Source: an uncultured Clostridia bacterium
Lineage (GTDB): Bacteria > Bacillota > Clostridia > Lachnospirales > Lachnospiraceae
Direction of reading: 5' to 3'
NCBI GenBank assembly: GCA_946186175.1
Contig: CAMHMG010000156.1
Coordinates: forward strand, 1 to 7,134
Length of the DNA: 7,134 nt
Part shown: positions 1 to 6,224 of the stretch, in pieces
How the letters are laid out: every line of letters begins with the position of its first letter
How positions within the stretch are numbered: the first letter of the stretch is position 1
The notes under the pieces: model-generated
Seen by the model: the letters and a program-made list of their open reading frames with translations, nothing else
The model's database searches: none
What the model was told of the DNA's origin: nothing
Translations under genes and position numbers: made by a program

Positions 1-7
1 CTTCTAC

Positions 8-32
8 GAATCTCGCAGTAAATGCGAGATTC
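8..32 (-). terminator. Hairpin at the 3' end of the transporter operon, possible terminator
   Basis: A perfect 10-bp inverted repeat (positions 8-17 and 23-32) encloses a 5-nt loop and starts inside the TAG stop codon of the last transporter gene. Its position suggests a transcription terminator or an mRNA 3'-end stabiliser. Only seven bases follow the stem before the window ends, and they contain no U-run, so a canonical intrinsic terminator cannot be confirmed. It could also be a dispersed palindromic repeat unit. Confidence 0.45.
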
Positions 33-682
33 TACCTTAACAGTTCAACTTTCCTTTCAATTATACTTCCAGCAAAGGAAACCGGAAGCAGCATAAGAAT
101 ATAGAATATGACCAGTAGAAACAAACTCTCGGTCGTATTATAGTAAAGTCCTATATAATCCTTGGCTGTAAACATCAAATCCATCAGACTTATCGCAGAA
201 AAAACACTTGTTTCCTTCAATAAAAAAATAATGTTCGCAATAATAGCCGGCACACTTATTGAAAATGCCTGTGGAAGTATTACCGATGTAAACAACTGTC
301 CTTTTGTCATCCCAAGTGACAGGGCACTTTCTGTCTGAATAACAGGAACTGCCTCTAATCCGCTTCTAAAGCTCTCAGCCATATAGCTTCCGCCTAACAA
401 TCCAAGTCCCAATATACCGCAAACTTCCGCAGGTATCTTCACTCCGATCGCAGGAAGACCGTAGTATATGAAAAACAACTGTACCAACAGCGGCGTATTG
501 CGGAATAATTCCACATAGCCTTTTACAAATCCGGTAAAAACCGGAACTTTGAAATACAATATAAATGCACTAAGTATTCCGATTATAAATGCTAATGCAA
601 TTCCAATCCAGCCTATCTTGATCGTTAAGAAAAAAGCTTTAATAAAATTGGGAAGATAAGAATTCAATACTTCAACATCCAT
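32..682 (-). CDS. Polar amino acid ABC transporter permease (HisM/GlnP/TcyB family)
   Basis: This is an integral membrane subunit of a polar amino acid importer, 216 residues long and typical for the family. Hydrophobic segments near residues 13-42, 62-80, 87-103 and 185-205 fit a five-helix fold. The family motif ELFRNTPLLVQ lies at 58-68, and the EAA-type loop that docks on the ATPase lies around 117-137 (ESALSLGMTKGQ). The ATG at 682 is chosen because AAGGAG (694-689) sits 6 nt upstream. An in-frame TTG at 712 would extend the protein but lies inside metI and upstream of that ribosome binding site. The ribosome binding site overlaps the metI stop, which implies translational coupling. The family is distinct from MetI, so two unrelated permease types share one operon. 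No dedicated GlnQ/TcyC-type ATPase is visible; it either shares MetN or has a partner beyond the left edge. Cyst(e)ine as substrate is inferred from the CjaA-like domain encoded upstream. Confidence 0.9.
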   Translation of the reverse strand: MDVEVLNSYLPNFIKAFFLTIKIGWIGIALAFIIGILSAFILYFKVPVFTGFVKGYVELFRNTPLLVQLFFIYYGLPAIGVKIPAEVCGILGLGLLGGSYMAESFRSGLEAVPVIQTESALSLGMTKGQLFTSVILPQAFSISVPAIIANIIFLLKETSVFSAISLMDLMFTAKDYIGLYYNTTESLFLLVIFYILMLLPVSFAGSIIERKVELLR

Positions 683-692
683 AACATTCTCC

Positions 693-1355
693 TTAACGCT
701 TCCTGTGATCAATATGTATGGCCCATTTATTTCCCAAATTCTGAATGATCTGGAAGATAACTATCAAAAGAACAACCGTGACTATCATAATATCCGTCTG
801 CCATCTGTAATATCCGTACCTTACGGCTATATCACCAAGTCCGCCGCCACCGACTGTACCTGACATTGCGGAATATCCCAGCAAAAGGCCGGTCGTTATC
901 GTAGCACCGGTGAAAAGCGATACTCTCGCCTCCACTAACAACACCTTGAATATTATCTGCAGATTACTTGCTCCCATCGCTTTTGCCGCCTCTATAACTC
1001 CGGCATCCACCTCATTTAATGAGGATTCCACTACTCTTGCAATATACGGAGCAGCACAGATTACAAGCGGTACTATAGTTGCCGTTGAACCATAACTTTG
1101 TCCGACAACAAGCCTTGTAAACGGAATAAGAAGTATAAGCAGTATCAAAAACGGGATACTTCTTATGATATTACAGATAAAATCACCTACTCCATAGACC
1201 ACTCTGTTTGGTTTTAACCCTTCTTTTCTTGTTACATTTAAAATGATTCCAAACGGAAGTCCAAGAAGATATCCGAAAGCAGTTGAAACTAATGTCATAT
1301 ACAGGGTATCTTTGACCCCGACAAGTATCATTTCTATCACTTTACTGTCAAACAT
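693..1355 (-). CDS. metI: Methionine ABC transporter permease MetI
   Basis: This is the membrane subunit of the methionine uptake transporter family (MetNIQ), 220 residues and full length. Its hydrophobic profile fits five transmembrane helices. Family hallmarks include RSIPFLILL at 65-73, the APYIARVVESSLNEVD stretch near 102-117, the EAA coupling loop EAAKAMGASNLQI from 122, and the glycine-rich SGTVGGGGLGD segment near 165-175. The ATG at 1355 overlaps the end of metN by 8 bp and is preceded by GGAGGTGA, so translation is probably coupled to metN. It should form a homodimer docked on two MetN subunits. Its partner binding domain is the C-terminal half of the fused lipoprotein encoded at 4306-2600. 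Confidence 0.95.
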   Translation of the reverse strand: MFDSKVIEMILVGVKDTLYMTLVSTAFGYLLGLPFGIILNVTRKEGLKPNRVVYGVGDFICNIIRSIPFLILLILLIPFTRLVVGQSYGSTATIVPLVICAAPYIARVVESSLNEVDAGVIEAAKAMGASNLQIIFKVLLVEARVSLFTGATITTGLLLGYSAMSGTVGGGGLGDIAVRYGYYRWQTDIMIVTVVLLIVIFQIIQNLGNKWAIHIDHRKR

Positions 1356-2361
1356 CTTCTCTCACCTCCGTTACTGACAATCCTCTCTCTTTCAAACTGT
1401 CTATTATACTGTTCTGAATTTCCTCCCCATCAGGAAGACCAAGTATCATTTCACCCACAGCCTTACCGCCTACATTCTTCGTGTTGGCCTTTAATATATT
1501 AACAGGTGTACCTACCTTTAAGATCAGATTGGCAATTACCGGTTCATAGGCCGAATTTTCCTCAAACACAATACGGATCCTTCTATCCTCATGAAGTCTT
1601 TCCATCGGAGAAAAACGAATTTTCCTATCAAAGATCAGTTCTTTTGCAGCATCCGTCTTTGGATCATTAAATATATCCTCAACCGGACCTTCCTCGACTA
1701 ACACTCCGTTATCAATTATTGCTACTCTCTTACAGATTCGTGTGACTACCGACATCTGATGTGTGATAACCACTATAGTAATGTTTAATCTTTCATTAAT
1801 CTCTTTTAAAAGATTAAGAATAGATTCTGTAGTCTGCGGATCAAGCGCACTCGTCGCTTCATCACACAGTAATATCTTCGGATTTGTGGCAAGTGCCCTC
1901 GCTATGGCGACTCTCTGTTTCTGGCCGCCCGATAGCTGTGAAGGGTATGCTTTTTCTTTCTCCTCAAGATTCACTGTCTTTAAGAGTTCTTTAGCTTTCT
2001 TTCTTGCCACTTTTTTCTTTTCGCCTGCTAATTCAAGCGGGAAGCAGACATTATCCAACACACTTTTTTGTTCCAACAGATTGAATCCTTGAAAGATCAT
2101 GCCAATATCACTACGCTTTTTTCTAAGCTCTTTTTCACTTAGTAAAGCAAGATCAACACCATCAATAAGCACCTGTCCATCGGTAGGTTTTTCCAGAAAA
2201 TTAATGGATCTTACCAAAGTACTTTTGCCTGCACCTGACATTCCGATTATTCCAAATATATCTCCCTTATCAATTGTGAGGTTGATATTGTCAAGTGCTT
2301 TGACTTCAATATCTTTTACCTTAAATTCTTTTGTAAGATTTTTGATCTCTATTTCACTCAT
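1348..2361 (-). CDS. metN: Methionine ABC transporter ATP-binding protein MetN with C-terminal NIL domain
   Basis: This is the cytoplasmic ATPase that powers methionine import, 337 residues and normal for MetN. All nucleotide-binding motifs are intact: Walker A GMSGAGKST at 40-48, Q-loop Gln91, signature LSGGQ at 143-147, Walker B ILLCDE ending at the catalytic Glu168, D-loop SALD at 171-174 and switch His201. Residues from about 262 to the end match the NIL (C2) domain, including TPVNILKANTKNVGGKAVG. In characterised MetNI transporters this domain binds methionine and inhibits transport when intracellular methionine is high. The ATG at 2361 has GGGAG 5 nt upstream. The gene follows a 238-bp gap filled by a palindromic element and overlaps metI by 8 bp. 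As the only ATPase visible in the operon, it is a candidate to energise both permeases, which is inference. Confidence 0.96.
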   Translation of the reverse strand: MSEIEIKNLTKEFKVKDIEVKALDNINLTIDKGDIFGIIGMSGAGKSTLVRSINFLEKPTDGQVLIDGVDLALLSEKELRKKRSDIGMIFQGFNLLEQKSVLDNVCFPLELAGEKKKVARKKAKELLKTVNLEEKEKAYPSQLSGGQKQRVAIARALATNPKILLCDEATSALDPQTTESILNLLKEINERLNITIVVITHQMSVVTRICKRVAIIDNGVLVEEGPVEDIFNDPKTDAAKELIFDRKIRFSPMERLHEDRRIRIVFEENSAYEPVIANLILKVGTPVNILKANTKNVGGKAVGEMILGLPDGEEIQNSIIDSLKERGLSVTEVREDV

Positions 2362-2393
2362 ATCTGCTCCCTGTTATATGTTTATCTTTTCAA

Positions 2394-2590
2394 TTGCGAA
2401 ACATTTCAAAAACCTATATTAAGTTGTGAATATTACATAGGATCCATAAGCTGACCGTTTGCGACCGCCGGTACTTAATGAGTGCTTTGCACGAATTTAG
2501 TACCGTTGCGCGAACAACCGAGCGAAAGCGTGTCAGCGTTGGAACTATTTAATATTCACAACCAAAAGATATAGTTAAAGTGTTTCGCAA
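2394..2590. repeat. Nested palindromic element in the gap between the binding-protein gene and metN
   Basis: Several inverted repeats are nested around a common centre. They are TTGCGAAACA (2394-2403) with its complement at 2581-2590, CTATAT (2414-2419) with 2569-2574, the 13-bp GTTGTGAATATTA (2423-2435) with 2550-2562, GCTGAC (2450-2455) with 2532-2537, and a central hairpin at 2469-2505 whose CGGTACT/AGTACCG and GTGC/GCAC arms enclose a TTT loop. The core (about 2450-2540) is visibly richer in GC than its flanks. This fits a transposase-less mobile palindrome (MITE or REP-like unit) bounded by the 13-bp repeats, or an intra-operon RNA stem. Placed after the abundant binding-protein message, it could protect that 3' end or reduce read-through into metN. 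No coding region is supported in this gap. Confidence 0.7.
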
Positions 2591-2599
2591 CTATATTTT

Positions 2600-4306
2600 T
2601 TATTCAAAGAACACAACTGCACCATCATAAGTATCTTCAATAAACTTCTTGATATCATCTGATCTAAGCACTGAAACCAATGCCTTGATCTTATCGCTGT
2701 TCTCATTTCCCTCTTTGACTGCAATGATATTCACATATGTCTGTGCTGCAATTGAATCACTTGACTCATATGCAATTGAATCTTTTCCAACAGAGTAACC
2801 TGCCTCTAAAGCATAGTTACCATTTAATACTACGTAAGCTACTTCATTTACCACTCTTGCTACCTGTGCAGCCTCAAGTTCTACAAACTCGATCTCATAT
2901 GGATTTTCAACGATATCATTAACTGTTGCCTCGATTCCGGCACCATCCTTTAACTTAAGAAGTCCGTTATCCTGGAGAAGAAGTAAAGCTCTTGCCTCAT
3001 TAGTTGTATCATTAGGTACGGCGATTGAATCACCTTTTTCAATATCATCTAAGCTCTTCTTTGTTCCCGGATAGATTCCGAATGGCTCATAATGGATTCC
3101 GCCTGCATTTACAAGATGTGTTCCCTGCTCTTCATTGAAACTATTAAGATAAGGGATATGCTGGAAATAGTTTGCATCAAATTCATCTGACTCTACTACG
3201 AGGTTAGGCTGTACATAATCATCAAATTCAACAACGTCAAGCTTATATCCGTATCCTTCCAAAATTCCTGCTGCCTGTGCTAAGATCTCTGCGTGAGGTG
3301 TAGCTGAAGCTGCAATCTTGATTGTCTCACCATTACCCGGAACGATATCAAGCTCAGATGAATATGTTGAATCTGTTGAATCTGCAGTTTCCTCATTACC
3401 TGTTACGCCGCCCTCAACTACAAGAGTATCTTCATAGTCTTTACCATAAGTATCTAGAAGTGTTGCCTCATAATCTGCGTGGAAGAAGTTCTCCTCGCCA
3501 AGTGTCTTGATCTCATCATTGATCCAGTCAAGTAATGAGCTATTACCCTTTGAAACTGCAGGTGCTATTGTATCCTGACTTCCAAGTGATGGAATACCTA
3601 CAACATATCCCTCATTCTCAAGTGCATAAGCAATAACCTCTGTATTATCATTAGCCCATGCAACACCTGATCCGTTTTCAAATGATGTCTTAGCTGTTGC
3701 ATATGTATCGAACTTCTGAAGTTTGATATCAGGATAGTTCTCCTCTAAGTAAGTTTCAGCTGTTGTTCCTGATATTACGATAACCTGATCATCAGCTCCT
3801 ACCTGATCAAGATCCTCGATCACCTTATCCTCAGGGGAAACAACGCCAAGTGCTACGTTCATATAAGGAAGTGCAAAGTCAACCTTCTCTGCTCTTTCAT
3901 CTGTTACCGTGAAATTGGCAAGTACGATATCAACCTTACCTGTTTCAAGATACTCAACTCTGCTTGCTGCCTCAGTAGATACATAATTGATCTTAACCCC
4001 AAGATCTTTACCTATTCTCTCAGCAAAATATACATCATATCCCTGATAATCTCCGTTCTCATCTACAAATCCAAATGGATTCTTATCTGAGAAAACTCCG
4101 ATATTAATTGTCCCGTCATCTTTGATCTCATCTAAAGTTCTGTACACTGCCTTCTCGTCTTTGTCTGCAGTTTCTTCTTTCTTACTTCCTGTGTCTGCTG
4201 TGCTGTTTGGCTTTGCACTGGCTGAACCACATCCTGTTAAAACTCCTATTCCTAAAGAAGTTGCAATAATACTTGCTGCGATTTTCTTAATAATTGATTT
4301 TCTCAT
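2600..4306 (-). CDS. Fused ABC substrate-binding lipoprotein: CjaA-like cysteine-binding domain + MetQ-like methionine-binding domain
   Basis: This is a 568-residue lipoprotein, about twice the length of a normal binding protein. A signal peptide with lipobox LTGC (23-26) anchors Cys26 to the membrane, followed by a hydrophilic Lys/Glu/Asp-rich tether to about residue 54. Residues about 59-300 form an SBP_bac_3 domain, with GYDVYFAERIGKDL at 89-102, the likely carboxylate-binding Arg138 in TVTDER, GTTAE at 180-184 and a likely amine-binding Asp220. The pattern resembles the Campylobacter cysteine-binding protein CjaA, judged from memory rather than alignment. A Ser/Thr/Asp-rich linker (301-326) leads to a NlpA/MetQ (Lipoprotein_9) domain at about 327-568, with ATPHAEIL (335-342) and the YFQHIPYL motif. 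The ATG at 4306 has AGGAG 7 nt upstream. The reading frame is continuous across both domains. Two domains on one anchor match the two permease types encoded downstream. The exact ligands are inference; cystine or another polar amino acid is possible for the first domain. Confidence 0.93.
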   Translation of the reverse strand: MRKSIIKKIAASIIATSLGIGVLTGCGSASAKPNSTADTGSKKEETADKDEKAVYRTLDEIKDDGTINIGVFSDKNPFGFVDENGDYQGYDVYFAERIGKDLGVKINYVSTEAASRVEYLETGKVDIVLANFTVTDERAEKVDFALPYMNVALGVVSPEDKVIEDLDQVGADDQVIVISGTTAETYLEENYPDIKLQKFDTYATAKTSFENGSGVAWANDNTEVIAYALENEGYVVGIPSLGSQDTIAPAVSKGNSSLLDWINDEIKTLGEENFFHADYEATLLDTYGKDYEDTLVVEGGVTGNEETADSTDSTYSSELDIVPGNGETIKIAASATPHAEILAQAAGILEGYGYKLDVVEFDDYVQPNLVVESDEFDANYFQHIPYLNSFNEEQGTHLVNAGGIHYEPFGIYPGTKKSLDDIEKGDSIAVPNDTTNEARALLLLQDNGLLKLKDGAGIEATVNDIVENPYEIEFVELEAAQVARVVNEVAYVVLNGNYALEAGYSVGKDSIAYESSDSIAAQTYVNIIAVKEGNENSDKIKALVSVLRSDDIKKFIEDTYDGAVVFFE

Positions 4307-4337
4307 AGTAATTCTCCTCTCTTTTTATAAATAAACC

Positions 4338-4367
4338 AAAAAAATAACCCGAGTTTTTCTCCCGGGC
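4338..4367 (-). terminator. Intrinsic terminator (attenuator) in the leader of the transporter operon
   Basis: In the minus-strand RNA, the arm GCCCGGG (4367-4361) pairs with CUCGGGU (4353-4347) across the 7-nt loop AGAAAAA. The stem includes two G-U pairs. The downstream tract is UUA followed by seven U (down to 4338). It lies about 30 nt upstream of the binding-protein start codon and 33 nt beyond the leader peptide stop, the position expected of an attenuator. Its 5' arm is also the 3' arm of the antiterminator, so the two structures are mutually exclusive. Confidence 0.85.
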
Positions 4368-4460
4368 AAATGGTCATTATTATGATTCGGTATTACCGAT
4401 CACTTCATCTGGATGCATGACAAGTCAGCCAGACATCCGACCATTTTACCTGCCCGGGAG
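4359..4460 (-). promoter_or_regulatory. Antiterminator: long-range pairing that competes with the leader terminator
   Basis: In the RNA, CUCCCGGGCA (4460-4451) is perfectly complementary to UGCCCGGGAG (4368-4359). Next to it, AAUGGUC (4445-4439) pairs with GACCAUU (4375-4369). The result is 17 Watson-Crick pairs interrupted by one 5-nt bulge (4450-4446). Forming it sequesters the 5' arm and loop of the terminator, so read-through is favoured. The 5' arm lies inside the leader peptide frame (codons 18-25), just downstream of the Cys cluster. A ribosome paused at Cys9-Cys14 should leave it free, whereas one translating codons 18-29 should mask it. No T-box or SAM riboswitch consensus is apparent. 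The mechanism is inferred from the geometry. Confidence 0.8.
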
Positions 4461-4513
4461 TTTAGCATTCGACACATATTACAACAGCAACTTGAACAAT
4501 ATAAAGTCTTCAT
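4400..4513 (-). CDS. Cys-rich leader peptide (37 aa), probable attenuation sensor
   Basis: This is a short ORF at the 5' end of the transporter mRNA, starting MKTLYCSSCCCNMC. It has seven Cys in 37 residues (positions 6, 9, 10, 11, 14, 27, 33), three of them consecutive, and five Met (1, 13, 16, 24, 36). The ribosome binding site AAAGGAG (4530-4524) precedes the ATG at 4513 by 10 nt. The frame is open up to an ATG at 4588, but that codon lies between the -35 and -10 of the proposed promoter, so the short form is preferred. The stop is 33 nt before the terminator stem, and codons 18-25 encode the 5' antiterminator arm. The clustered Cys codons, a cysteine-binding protein gene downstream and competing hairpins together indicate a regulatory peptide whose translation rate matters more than its product. 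A metal- or thiol-binding peptide with its own function cannot be excluded. Confidence 0.8.
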   Translation of the reverse strand: MKTLYCSSCCCNMCRMLNSRAGKMVGCLADLSCIQMK

Positions 4514-4540
4514 CTTGTCATTTCTCCTTTCACTATCGTT

Positions 4541-4560
4541 GTAAGGCGTTTGCTCCTTAC
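4541..4560 (-). promoter_or_regulatory. Hairpin at the predicted 5' end of the transporter mRNA
   Basis: GTAAGG (4560-4555) and CCTTAC (4546-4541) form a perfect 6-bp stem with an 8-nt loop. It begins one or two bases after the predicted transcription start and ends 10 nt before the leader peptide's ribosome binding site. A stem at the extreme 5' end commonly slows 5'-dependent mRNA decay in Gram-positive bacteria, and that is the simplest reading. A role in attenuation was not evident, since I found no strong complementarity to the antiterminator arms. Confidence 0.45.
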
Positions 4561-4568
4561 AGGTCGTA

Positions 4569-4598
4569 ATACTACCACACTTATTCATACTATGTCAA
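4569..4598 (-). promoter_or_regulatory. Sigma-A type promoter of the sulfur amino acid transporter operon
   Basis: A perfect -35 TTGACA (4598-4593) is followed after an 18-nt spacer by TAGTAT (4574-4569, four of six consensus matches). The -10 is extended by TGG immediately upstream (TGn motif). Initiation is expected around 4561-4563, giving a leader of about 255 nt before the binding-protein gene. A TATAAT also occurs at 4609-4604, but no good -35 was found for it; it may be a secondary promoter. Confidence 0.65.
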
Positions 4599-4616
4599 TA
4601 TGTATTATAGGATTTT

Positions 4617-4668
4617 ATGTTTTTAACAAAAAAAGCAGGATTACTACCGCTATTTTTGTTAAAAACAT
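4617..4668 (-). terminator. Terminator hairpin after the AAA ATPase gene, overlapping its stop codon
   Basis: A perfect 16-bp inverted repeat (4617-4632 and 4653-4668) surrounds an inner GC-richer stem, 4634-4639 with 4647-4651 and one bulged base, around a 7-nt loop. In the minus-strand RNA the inner stem AGCGG/CCUGCU is preceded by an A-run and followed by seven U, the layout of an intrinsic terminator. The plus-strand reading also has a U-run, so it may act in both directions. The TAA stop at 4661-4659 lies inside the outer stem. It isolates the ATPase unit from the transporter promoter at 4598. Confidence 0.75.
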
Positions 4669-6224
4669 TCCACCTTACAATATTTCTTACATGCCTCAAC
4701 ATACTTTCTATTACCTGAATGTGTCATCAGCTTAATTAGTTCATCATCCTGATTAATAATTCCAAATAATCTTTCAGAAAGCATAGGCTGCTTTAAACGT
4801 TCAATTAATTCAAATATATTTGTAATTGCATTATCTACCGTTTCCCTACTTGACTTACCTCTGACTTTATCACTTAATATTCTTCCCATAAAATCAATAA
4901 CAGACCACAATGTAGCTGCATTATATTTACTCCACTTCTCTGAATATTCAGAAAGTTCAACACCTTTAAACACCTTCTCCAAATCCTTCATCTCACAGCC
5001 AATCTTTGAAAATGCATAATAATTCATAAAATCTATCGCCACTCTGTCAGACTTGATAAACTGGTTAACCAGGCCCACATCAATCTTCTCTGACATTTTT
5101 TCATATACATACAAGGTATTACTCAAATTTTCCCAGCCTCTCGTTGTGACTGGATCCATGTTTTTCTTATCATCAGAAACCACATATATATTACTGTGAT
5201 TAGAATTAAGAAAATCAACAATTACAGGATGAAATTGCTTTTCCTTAGCAAACTCAAGAAAATCCTCTGCCTTAAACTCAACAGATAGTTTTCTCACTCT
5301 ATCGGTAAGCGCAGCATCAAGACTTCTGGCACTCTTATTAGACTCCGGCGGATTACCTGCCAACACAATACACCATCCTTCGGGAAGCTTATACTCTCCG
5401 ATGTTTTTCGTCTGTAAAAATGCCAACATAGTAGGTAAAATTGTCTCAGAAACACAGTTAAACTCGTCCAGCATAAGAATACCTTCCGTATGTCCTTTCT
5501 CACATTCCTTCATGACAGAAGCTATGATTTCCGACATAGTGAACTCTGTATACTTACAATCATCGAAAAAATCAAATATTCCTGATTCGCAACTATCATA
5601 ATAACAACCATACTCTTTCATATGCTTAACAATACATATACTTCTGTCATGCATATTAAACCAGAATGGCTCCTGCCTGACATTAATAACCGGTGCAAAA
5701 GCTTCCATATTGGAAAAAGGTGAGCTTGAAAATTGATCAGATTTAAAATTGATCAATCGTGATCCTTCATAAATACTGACAATAGGAATATTGCGATGAT
5801 CCAATAAAGCATCACTAAATGAAGCTGCATCTTCTATATCAACTTCATCTTCATCAAAATCATTATCTTCATATTCCTCATCTTCAGAGTCAAGCCAACT
5901 TTTGAGTGATGCAGCCGAAAATCCTTTAAGTTCCAATGATTTATCATCATTATTACCTGTGAGTATATTATGCAGATAACTTATAGCAATAAGACCTTCT
6001 TCTTCACTGTCAGCCTTGACCACTACATACTTTCCTATATCGCTCTTCTTAACATCCTCAAGTGAAGCAAACTGTGAAGCTCCTGCAAGAATATCTGCCT
6101 TAAGACAGCTCTTATCCATTGCCTCTGAAACATGAAGAAGCTTATACTCCTCAGGCAATCCACCGCTCTTAATTGAGCCGGTAAGAAGCTCAGGCATAGG
6201 TATCATAAGATTATTTTCCTTCAT
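4659..6224 (-). CDS. MoxR/AAA_5-like ATPase without a recognisable P-loop
   Basis: This is a 521-residue cytoplasmic protein. Residues about 145-400 resemble a MoxR-type AAA+ module: Walker B ILMLDE (249-254), the GEYKLPEGW strand (276-284), sensor 1 VLAGNPPE with Asn291, and DAALTDRVRKL (303-313) with arginine-finger-like Arg309/Arg311. VTTRGWENLSNTL further on is typical of the C-terminal lid in this group. No GxxGxGK[ST] Walker A occurs anywhere. Where it is expected, after the IPIVSI strand, the sequence is YEGSRLINF. Residues 112-132 are extremely acidic (15 Asp/Glu in 21). The ATG at 6224 is chosen because GGAGG (6236-6232) lies 7 nt upstream; an in-frame TTG at 6230 is too close to that site. 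MoxR ATPases usually work with VWA-domain proteins, but none is visible here. It could be a regulatory or inactive paralogue, and its substrate is unknown. Confidence 0.8.
   Translation of the reverse strand: MKENNLMIPMPELLTGSIKSGGLPEEYKLLHVSEAMDKSCLKADILAGASQFASLEDVKKSDIGKYVVVKADSEEEGLIAISYLHNILTGNNDDKSLELKGFSAASLKSWLDSEDEEYEDNDFDEDEVDIEDAASFSDALLDHRNIPIVSIYEGSRLINFKSDQFSSSPFSNMEAFAPVINVRQEPFWFNMHDRSICIVKHMKEYGCYYDSCESGIFDFFDDCKYTEFTMSEIIASVMKECEKGHTEGILMLDEFNCVSETILPTMLAFLQTKNIGEYKLPEGWCIVLAGNPPESNKSARSLDAALTDRVRKLSVEFKAEDFLEFAKEKQFHPVIVDFLNSNHSNIYVVSDDKKNMDPVTTRGWENLSNTLYVYEKMSEKIDVGLVNQFIKSDRVAIDFMNYYAFSKIGCEMKDLEKVFKGVELSEYSEKWSKYNAATLWSVIDFMGRILSDKVRGKSSRETVDNAITNIFELIERLKQPMLSERLFGIINQDDELIKLMTHSGNRKYVEACKKYCKVECF

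Noticed and set aside
683..712. TTG start extending the polar amino acid permease by ten residues
   Set aside because: The AAGGAG site at 694-689 lies downstream of the TTG and at ideal spacing for the ATG at 682.
2381..2409. Possible separate promoter for metN (TTGAAA at 2409-2404, 17 nt, GATAAA at 2386-2381)
   Set aside because: Both elements are weak matches in AT-rich DNA, and transcription from the upstream operon promoter explains expression. It is kept only as a possibility.
1763..2422. Plus-strand open frames opposite metN
   Set aside because: They are antisense shadows of a well-supported gene and have no plausible ribosome binding sites or recognisable protein features.
2423..2562. 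Insertion sequence or CRISPR array in the palindromic gap
   Set aside because: There is no transposase frame and there are no regularly spaced direct repeats. The structure is a single nested inverted repeat.
4307..4560. T-box or SAM riboswitch in the leader of the transporter operon
   Set aside because: I saw no T-box antiterminator consensus (UGGNACCGCG type) and no S-box core. A Cys-codon ORF with competing hairpins explains the leader better.
4400..4588. Longer 62-residue version of the Cys-rich leader starting at the ATG at 4588
   Set aside because: That ATG falls between the proposed -35 and -10 and has no ribosome binding site. The ATG at 4513 has AAAGGAG at suitable spacing.
4550..4735. 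Plus-strand 61-codon frame across the intergenic region
   Set aside because: It runs through the promoter, the terminator hairpin and the end of the ATPase gene, and its product has no family features.
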